DNA of 64,000 nt from Corynebacterium halotolerans YIM 70093 = DSM 44683 (GTDB lineage: Bacteria; Actinomycetota; Actinomycetes; Mycobacteriales; Mycobacteriaceae): positions 2,522,075-2,586,074 of the forward strand of contig NC_020302.1 in NCBI RefSeq assembly GCF_000341345.1, read 5' to 3'. Shown piece by piece: positions 56,553-64,000 of the stretch. Below the pieces are notes generated by a model. That model was not told where the DNA came from. It ran no database searches and was given only the letters and a program-made list of their open reading frames with translations. A program made the translations under genes and the position numbers. Within the stretch, counting starts at the first letter, position 1. Each line of letters opens with the position of its first letter.

Positions 56553-59117
56553 TCAATCCGCGATGGCGTCCAGCGGCGGGGTCTTCGCCGCCCGGTGCGC
56601 CGGCCACAGCGCGGCGACCACGCCGACCACCGCGGAGGCCAGCAGCATCCACAGCAGCTGGCCGATCGGGACGGAGATGGTGTCCAGCCCCTCGCCCGCC
56701 AGCACGGTGAGGAACGCCCAGCCCAGACCGAGGCCGATGATCATGCCCATCACAGCGCCGAAGACGGCGATCTGGACGGCCTCGAGGGTGATCATCATGC
56801 GCACCTGGCCGCGCTGGGTGCCCACCGCGCGCAGCATGCCGATCTCCTGGCGGCGCTCGATGACGTTCAGCGTCAGGGTGTTGACGATGCCGAGCACCGC
56901 GATGATCACCGCGAGCGCGAGCAGGGCGTAGAGGATGTTGAGCATCTGGTCGATGGCCTGGCCGGCCTGACCGGCCATCTCCTCCGTGCTCATCACCTGC
57001 ACCACGATGAAGTCGCTCACGGACTCCTCGAGGTTGGTGCGCAGCTGGTCCTCGGGCACCGAGCCGTCGCCGTTGACGCCGACCATGGAGACGGTCAGCG
57101 CCCCAGTGGGCACGATCTCCTCGACCGCGTCCTGGCTGACCATCATGTTGTCGAGGATGTTGTTCGGCTCGAAGATGCCGACCACCTCGACCTCGGTGGT
57201 CTCCGGGCTGAGGCCCGGAGCCGCCAACTCGAAGGTGTCGCCGACCTCCCAGCCGACGGCGTCGGCGAAGACGGTGCTGGCGAGTACGCCCGCCTCACCG
57301 ATGTCGGCGGTGCCCTCGCGCACGGTCGTTGTGGCCATGCTCTCCGGATTGCCGTCGATCACCCCGGTGGTCCCGCCTCCGCCGAACTGATAGGTGGCCA
57401 CGCCGTCGACCGTGACGGGAGCGGTGGACATGGTCAGCACCTCACCGACGCCCTCGGTGTCACGGGCGGCCTGCGGCACCTCGGCGGGCGTGGGGAAGTT
57501 TCCGCTCGTCGGCCCGGAGAGGACGTAGTCGGCGGTGACATTGTTCTCGAAGACATCGGAGATTGACGCCTTCATGGTCTCTCCCAGCATGCCGATCGCC
57601 GTGACCAGGGCGATGCCCAGCGTCAGCGCGAAGGCAGTGGCGGAGGTGCGACGCGGGTTGCGCCGGGAGTTCGTGGACGCGAGCCGGCCGACGGCCCCGA
57701 AGGGGGCGCCGATTACCCGACCCAGCGTCGGCACCACCGGCAGGGAGAACGCCGGGCCCGCGAAGAAGAAGCCGACGATCACACCGACCGCGCCCACGCC
57801 GACGAGACTGGCGCGGGTGCCGGTGCCCGAATCGTCCAGCAGAGCGCCCGCTAGCGCGGCGGCGGCCCCCGCGACGATGAGGACGGCGCCGATGATGGTG
57901 CGGACCTTCAGCGGGGACCCGGCGGCGGACTCGGTGCTGCGCATGGCCTCGACCGGTTCGACCTCTCCGGCGCGACGGGCCGGGAACCAGGCGGAGACCA
58001 CGGTGACCAGCGTGCCGAGGACAATCGGGAGGATCACGGCGGTCGGCGTCAGTCCCAGTCCGGCGTCCGGCAGGGACATGCCCTGGGCGTCGAGTACGGC
58101 CTGGATGGCGGAGACCAGCCCCATGCCCGCGAGCACGCCGAGCGCGGAACCGACGAGACCGACGATGACCGCCTCGAAGACCACGGAACGGGTGATCTCA
58201 CGGCGGGCGGCACCCAGGGCGCGCAGCAGCGCGAACTCCTTGGTCCGCTGGGCGACGATCATGGAGAAGGTGTTCGCGATCAGGAAGGTGCCCACCAGCA
58301 GGGCCACCAGGCCGAAGGCGACCAGGAAGTAGTTGACGAAGCTCAGGGCCTGGGAGACCAGCTCCGAAGTCTCATCGGCCAGGGTCTGCCCTGTCTCGAC
58401 GGTCGTATCGGGGTGCTGCTCACGCAGGTCGGCGACGAGATCCTCGGCGCTGACGTCGTCAGAACCGTCGATGATGAGCTGATCGACATACTCTCCGTCG
58501 GTGTAGCGCTCGAGATAGTCGGCCTCCGGCATGTAGAGGATGAGGGAGCCGCCCTGATCGAGCTCGTTGTCGAAGAGACCGGTGACGGTCACCTCGTGCC
58601 GGGCCTGCGGATCGACGACGGTCAGGGTGTCCCCGACGCCGACGCCGAACCGCTCGGCGGCGGCAGCGTTGACGGCCACCTCGTCGACGCTGCCCGGGGC
58701 CTCCCCCTCGACGATGGGCTCGGCCTGGCCGACCCGTTCCTCCGGGGGGTACCACACCGACAGGCTGGAGGTACCCCCGCCGGTCTGGATGGGCTCACCC
58801 TCACCCGTGGCGACCACCACCGTGGTGGAGGCGTTGAGGTTCACCCGGTCGACCTGCCCGTCGGCGGTGATCGCCTCCCGGGTCTCCGTGGAGACCCCGG
58901 GTTGGCCCTCCCCTGCGGAGACAACGGCGTCAACGCCCCGGTAGGCGTTGTTGACCGCCGAATCGAAGGTGCTCGACAGGGAGTTGGTGAACATGAACGC
59001 GCCGGAGATGAAGGCCGTGCCGAGCACGACCGCCAACACCGTCAGCGCCAGCCGGAGCTTATGGGCCGCGATGGTGCGCAGACTGACCTTGCGCATGGTG
59101 GAGTTTCTGGATGCCAT
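56553..59117 (-). CDS. ABC transporter permease, FtsX/MacB type (854 aa)
   Basis: The protein has an N-terminal membrane helix, a large extracytoplasmic region (about 45-260), three helices containing VALLVGTFLIANTFSMIVAQRTKEFALLRALGA (FtsX domain 1), a central membrane and extracytoplasmic part, and a second FtsX domain ending in a C-terminal VVGVVAALWPAHRAAKTPPLDAI. This duplicated architecture is typical of actinobacterial exporters of the LolCDE/MacB superfamily. It lies three bases after the ATPase gene, so the two form one transporter. The substrate is unknown. Confidence 0.9.
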   Translation of the reverse strand: MASRNSTMRKVSLRTIAAHKLRLALTVLAVVLGTAFISGAFMFTNSLSSTFDSAVNNAYRGVDAVVSAGEGQPGVSTETREAITADGQVDRVNLNASTTVVVATGEGEPIQTGGGTSSLSVWYPPEERVGQAEPIVEGEAPGSVDEVAVNAAAAERFGVGVGDTLTVVDPQARHEVTVTGLFDNELDQGGSLILYMPEADYLERYTDGEYVDQLIIDGSDDVSAEDLVADLREQHPDTTVETGQTLADETSELVSQALSFVNYFLVAFGLVALLVGTFLIANTFSMIVAQRTKEFALLRALGAARREITRSVVFEAVIVGLVGSALGVLAGMGLVSAIQAVLDAQGMSLPDAGLGLTPTAVILPIVLGTLVTVVSAWFPARRAGEVEPVEAMRSTESAAGSPLKVRTIIGAVLIVAGAAAALAGALLDDSGTGTRASLVGVGAVGVIVGFFFAGPAFSLPVVPTLGRVIGAPFGAVGRLASTNSRRNPRRTSATAFALTLGIALVTAIGMLGETMKASISDVFENNVTADYVLSGPTSGNFPTPAEVPQAARDTEGVGEVLTMSTAPVTVDGVATYQFGGGGTTGVIDGNPESMATTTVREGTADIGEAGVLASTVFADAVGWEVGDTFELAAPGLSPETTEVEVVGIFEPNNILDNMMVSQDAVEEIVPTGALTVSMVGVNGDGSVPEDQLRTNLEESVSDFIVVQVMSTEEMAGQAGQAIDQMLNILYALLALAVIIAVLGIVNTLTLNVIERRQEIGMLRAVGTQRGQVRMMITLEAVQIAVFGAVMGMIIGLGLGWAFLTVLAGEGLDTISVPIGQLLWMLLASAVVGVVAALWPAHRAAKTPPLDAIAD

Positions 59118-59120
59118 GGA

Positions 59121-59942
59121 CTAGTCCTCGATACCGGTCAGGGTGGCCAGGATCGTGTCCATCGTCGGCGCGTGCAGCTCGTTGACGATCCGGCCGTCCG
59201 CGAGAAAGATGACGCGGTCAGCGTAGGCGGCGGCTGTCGCGTCGTGGGTGACGATGACCACGGTCTGGTTGTCCTGGTCGACGGCGGTGCGCAGGATCGA
59301 CAGCACCTCGGCCGAGGACTTGGAGTCCAGGTTGCCGGTGGGCTCGTCACCGAAGATGATCTCCGGGCGGGAGACGAGCGCGCGGGCGCACGCCACACGC
59401 TGCTGCTGACCACCCGAGAGCTCCGCGGGACGGTGGGTCAACCGCTGAGAGAGCCCAAGCCGGGAGGTGATCTCCCCGAACCAGTCCTGGTCGACCTTTC
59501 GGCCTGCGATGTCGGAGGGCAGCGTGATGTTCTCCGCGGCCGTCAGGGTGGGCACCAGGTTGAAGGACTGGAAGATGAAGCCGAGCCGGTCGCGCCGCAG
59601 AGCCGTCATCTCCTTGTCCCGCAGCGTGGACAGATCGGTGTCACCGATGAACGCGGATCCCCCGGTCGCCGAATCCAGACCCGCCATGCAGTGCATCAGG
59701 GTGGACTTGCCGGAACCCGACGGGCCCATGATGGCGGTGAACTGGTTGCGGACGAACTCCACATCGACGTGGTCGAGGGCCGTGACTGCGGTATCGCCCT
59801 GCCCGTACTGCTTGAACAGCCCGACGGCGCGGGCCGCGGCACCGGGGGTCCCGGCCCCGACGCCCTGGACGCCGGTGGTCGCCTCCTGCGGGTCCTGATC
59901 GCCGGATCGTCCGGCGGACGGGGTGGTCTCGCGGTCTGACAT
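59121..59942 (-). CDS. ABC transporter ATPase, MacB/LolD type
   Basis: The 273-residue protein has Walker A GPSGSGKS (73-80), the signature LSGGQQQR, Walker B IIFGDEP, D-loop GNLDSKSS and the switch His in VTHD. A polar 35-residue N-terminal extension precedes the domain. It powers the permease encoded immediately downstream. ATG 59942 follows GAGGGAG. Confidence 0.93.
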   Translation of the reverse strand: MSDRETTPSAGRSGDQDPQEATTGVQGVGAGTPGAAARAVGLFKQYGQGDTAVTALDHVDVEFVRNQFTAIMGPSGSGKSTLMHCMAGLDSATGGSAFIGDTDLSTLRDKEMTALRRDRLGFIFQSFNLVPTLTAAENITLPSDIAGRKVDQDWFGEITSRLGLSQRLTHRPAELSGGQQQRVACARALVSRPEIIFGDEPTGNLDSKSSAEVLSILRTAVDQDNQTVVIVTHDATAAAYADRVIFLADGRIVNELHAPTMDTILATLTGIED

Positions 59943-60162
59943 ATCGGTTCTACTCCCTCGATGACTAAATGGGTACAAATTACAAACTACCGGGGCCCGA
60001 CCCGCAAAACATCGGGGGTTGCCCCGATCTTCGCTCCGATTCCGCTCCGGGACGCCGATCCCGGGATGGCCCGGCGGCACCTGCACCGCGCTCTGCGCTG
60101 CCTGCGGCGACCGCGCCACCGGAACCCCTCTCCGGGCGCCGATCTTCCCTAGACTCGGGGAC

Positions 60163-61878
60163 ATGGCCAAGATCACAGACAACACCAGAGGCGTGGACAT
60201 CAAGCCCCGCTCCCGCGACGTCACCGACGGGCTGGAGCGCACCGCCGCCCGCGGCATGCTGCGGGCCGTGGGCATGGGCGACGAGGACTGGGACAAACCG
60301 CAGGTCGGCGTGGCCTCCTCCTGGAACGAGATCACACCCTGCAATCTGACCCTGAAGAAGCTGGCGGAGTTCGCCAAGGACGGGGTGCACGCCGCCGGCG
60401 GCTACCCGCTCGAGTTCGGCACGATCTCCGTCTCCGACGGTATCTCCATGGGGCACGAGGGCATGCACTACTCCCTGGTCTCCCGCGAAGTGATCACCGA
60501 CTCCGTGGAGACCGTGATGAGCGCCGAGCGGCTCGACGGCTCCGTGCTCCTGGCCGGCTGCGACAAGTCCATTCCCGGCATGCTCATGGGCGCCGCCCGG
60601 CTGAACCTGTCGAGCGTGTTCCTCTACAACGGCTCCACGATGCCGGGCACCGCCCGTTTTGACGACGGCAGTGAGCAGGAGGTCACGCTCATCGACGCCT
60701 TCGAGGCCGTCGGCGCCTGTCGGGCCGGCAAGCTGTCCGAGGACGACGTCGATGTCATCGAGCGGGCCATCTGCCCGGGAGAGGGCGCCTGCGGCGGCAT
60801 GTACACCGCCAACACCATGGCCTCCGCCGCCGAGGCGATGGGGATGTCCCTGCCGGGTTCGGCCGCTCCCCCGGCGGTCCACCGCGACCGCATGCTCCAC
60901 GCCCGGCACTCCGGCGAGGCCGTGGTCGAGCTGCTGCGCCGCGGAATCCGCGCCCGCGACATCATCACCCGCAACTCCCTGCTCAACGCCGTCGCAGTCG
61001 TCATGGCACTGGGAGGCTCCACCAACGCCGTCCTGCACCTGCTGGCGATCGCCCGCGAGGCAGAGGCAGACCTGACCCTCGACGACTTCAATGAGGTGGC
61101 CGACAGGGTCCCGCACCTGGGCAACCTAAAGCCCTTCGGGCAGTACGTCATGGCCGATGTCTTCCGTATCGGTGGCATCCCCGTCGTCATGAAGGCGCTT
61201 TACGACGCCGGGCTGATCAACGGCGACTGCCTGACCGTCACCGGCCGCACCGTCGCGGAGAACCTCGCCGAGGTGCGGACGCCGGATCCGGACGGCAAGA
61301 TTCTGCGGGCCCTCGACAATCCGATCCACGCCACGGGAGGCCTGAGCATCCTCCGGGGCTCCCTGGCTCCGGAGGGTGCCGTGGTCAAGACCGCAGGCTT
61401 CGACGCAGAAATCTTCGAGGGCACCGCCCGGGTCTTCGACCGGGAGCAGCCGGCCATGGACGCCGTGCTCAACGGTGAACTGAAGAAGGGCGACGTCGTT
61501 GTCATCCGCTACGAGGGGCCCAAGGGAGGCCCCGGCATGCGGGAGATGCTGGCCATCACCGGTGCCATCAAAGGCGCCGGCATCGGCAAGGACGTCCTGC
61601 TGATCACCGACGGCCGCTTCTCCGGTGGTTCCACCGGCCTGTGCATCGGCCACGTCGCCCCGGAGGCGGTGGACGGGGGCCCGATCGCCTTCGTGCGGGA
61701 CGGCGATCCCATTCGGGTGGATATCCCGAACCGCACGATCGATGTACGGATCGATGACGCTGAGCTTGCGCGGCGCAGGGCTGAGTGGGTCATCCCCGAG
61801 AACCCGCGTCTGCACGGCGTGCTGGGCAAGTACGCCAAGCTGGTCCACTCGGTGGCCGATGGCGCGGTCTGTTACTGA
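60163..61878 (+). CDS. ilvD: Dihydroxy-acid dehydratase
   Basis: IlvD catalyses the third common step of valine, leucine and isoleucine synthesis. The 571-residue protein has the three cluster-associated cysteines (Cys60 in ITPCN, Cys133 in AGCDKS, Cys210 in [12 protein letters not shown]) and the later [24 protein letters not shown] 60163 is seven bases after a TAGACT box (60150-60155), suggesting a leaderless transcript. It ends just before a bidirectional terminator facing the rRNA genes. Confidence 0.95.
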   Translation: MAKITDNTRGVDIKPRSRDVTDGLERTAARGMLRAVGMGDEDWDKPQVGVASSWNEITPCNLTLKKLAEFAKDGVHAAGGYPLEFGTISVSDGISMGHEGMHYSLVSREVITDSVETVMSAERLDGSVLLAGCDKSIPGMLMGAARLNLSSVFLYNGSTMPGTARFDDGSEQEVTLIDAFEAVGACRAGKLSEDDVDVIERAICPGEGACGGMYTANTMASAAEAMGMSLPGSAAPPAVHRDRMLHARHSGEAVVELLRRGIRARDIITRNSLLNAVAVVMALGGSTNAVLHLLAIAREAEADLTLDDFNEVADRVPHLGNLKPFGQYVMADVFRIGGIPVVMKALYDAGLINGDCLTVTGRTVAENLAEVRTPDPDGKILRALDNPIHATGGLSILRGSLAPEGAVVKTAGFDAEIFEGTARVFDREQPAMDAVLNGELKKGDVVVIRYEGPKGGPGMREMLAITGAIKGAGIGKDVLLITDGRFSGGSTGLCIGHVAPEAVDGGPIAFVRDGDPIRVDIPNRTIDVRIDDAELARRRAEWVIPENPRLHGVLGKYAKLVHSVADGAVCY

Positions 61879-61960
61879 GACTCCGGGGCCGGCGCGGCCT
61901 GCAGAATCTGCGGCCACTTCCGCAGGTTCGGAGAGACTCAGAGGTGGGTCCGGAAATGAA

Positions 61961-62009
61961 GAAGACCTCCGTGACGGGGCCTGTGGGCCACTCCGTCACG
62001 GAGGTCTTC
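61961..62009. terminator. Bidirectional terminator between ilvD and the rRNA operon
   Basis: A 17-bp stem (61961-61977 with 61993-62009) is followed by the T-run ATATTTTT on the plus strand. A small inner GGCC hairpin occupies the loop. Confidence 0.9.
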
Positions 62010-62026
62010 ATATTTTTAAGTTTTTG

Positions 62027-62143
62027 GTCGGCGGTAACTTACTCTCCCACACCCTCCCGGGTGCAGTACCATCAGCGCGGGCAGGCTTAGCTTCCGGGTT
62101 CGGAATGGGTCCGGGCGTGTCCCTGCCGCTATCAACCACCGAC
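62027..62143 (-). rRNA. rrf: 5S ribosomal RNA
   Basis: The minus strand starts GTCGGTGGTT and ends ACCGCCGAC, which pair, and contains CCGAACCCGGAAGCTAAG, a 5S hallmark. The length is 117 nt. Confidence 0.95.
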
Positions 62144-62261
62144 ACAGTCGTGGGGCCCCGTGGTGGGGTCCTGACGTGTTGTGTCAGATACTGCATAGTG
62201 GACGCGAACATGTTTTCAGGTTCGTTGCGTGGGTGCACATCCAATCCCCGTGTGGGGGTTG

Positions 62262-64000
<1,739 letters not shown>

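Overview
The window is a 64-kb piece of a high-GC actinobacterial chromosome, most probably from a Corynebacterium. The evidence is a single giant type I fatty acid synthase beside acpS and a TetR regulator in the fasR position; the order PTH2-like gene, serB, ctaD, gntR1-like gene, nrdE-nrdI-nrdH, rpmJ, nadE, which as I recall it is corynebacterial; many genes that look leaderless (a TANNNT box 6-8 nt before the start codon); and a zinc-motif-free L36. No phage, insertion sequence, plasmid gene or CRISPR array was seen. The species cannot be named from the sequence.

Layout. 1-4114: a hexuronate operon (uxaC cut by the window edge, uxuB, enolase-type mannonate dehydratase, gluconokinase). 4224-9475: an FAD monooxygenase, nicotinamidase, a DUF305 lipoprotein, a DUF3618 protein, bcp, fasR, acpS and a small acidic protein. 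9554-18625: the 9-kb fas gene. 18626-22045: a small hypothetical gene, tRNA-Leu, two small membrane-protein genes and a lipoprotein with an alanine-racemase fold. 22116-28565 (minus strand): rdgB, rph, a metallo-beta-lactamase-fold gene, murI, a marR, a rhomboid protease, an S58 peptidase, DUF2017 and clpS. 28845-36001 (plus strand): a CAP-like protein, pncB, a DinG-type helicase, then an Fnr-like regulator, an HMA metal-binding protein and a P1B-type ATPase. 36021-39929 (minus): PTH2-like protein, serB, ctaD. A gene-free stretch of about 950 bp follows, at the place where C. glutamicum, as I recall it, carries nrdF and ftn. 40884-45587: gntR1-like gene, nrdHIE, rpmJ. 45747-50292: sugar transporter, nadE, fructosamine kinase, a flavin/PNPOx-fold protein and a frameshifted aldo/keto reductase. 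50419-50610: two tRNA-Ala genes. 50768-61878: a DsbA-like/MauE pair, pgm, an AGCS symporter, two crcB genes, an ABC exporter and ilvD. 62027-64000: the 3' end of an rRNA operon (5S and partial 23S).

Connections. PncA, PncB and NadE give three steps of nicotinamide-to-NAD salvage. FasR, AcpS and FAS-I form a lipid-synthesis neighbourhood; this FAS-I shows no built-in phosphopantetheinyl transferase domain, so AcpS would activate it. NrdH, NrdI and NrdE form a class Ib ribonucleotide reductase operon with two NrdR-like boxes 32 bp apart, but nrdF is not in the window. A GntR-like operator lies in front of the mannonate dehydratase-gluconokinase pair.

The most interesting parts are two. First, an Fnr-like regulator is followed by two transcription units (HMA protein, P1B ATPase with an unusual CPG motif), each with a TTGA-N6-TCAA box centred 41.5 bp upstream of the predicted start site. 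Second, there is an exported protein with an alanine-racemase fold that appears to have lost the catalytic tyrosine. All functional statements are from reading the sequence; no database search was run.
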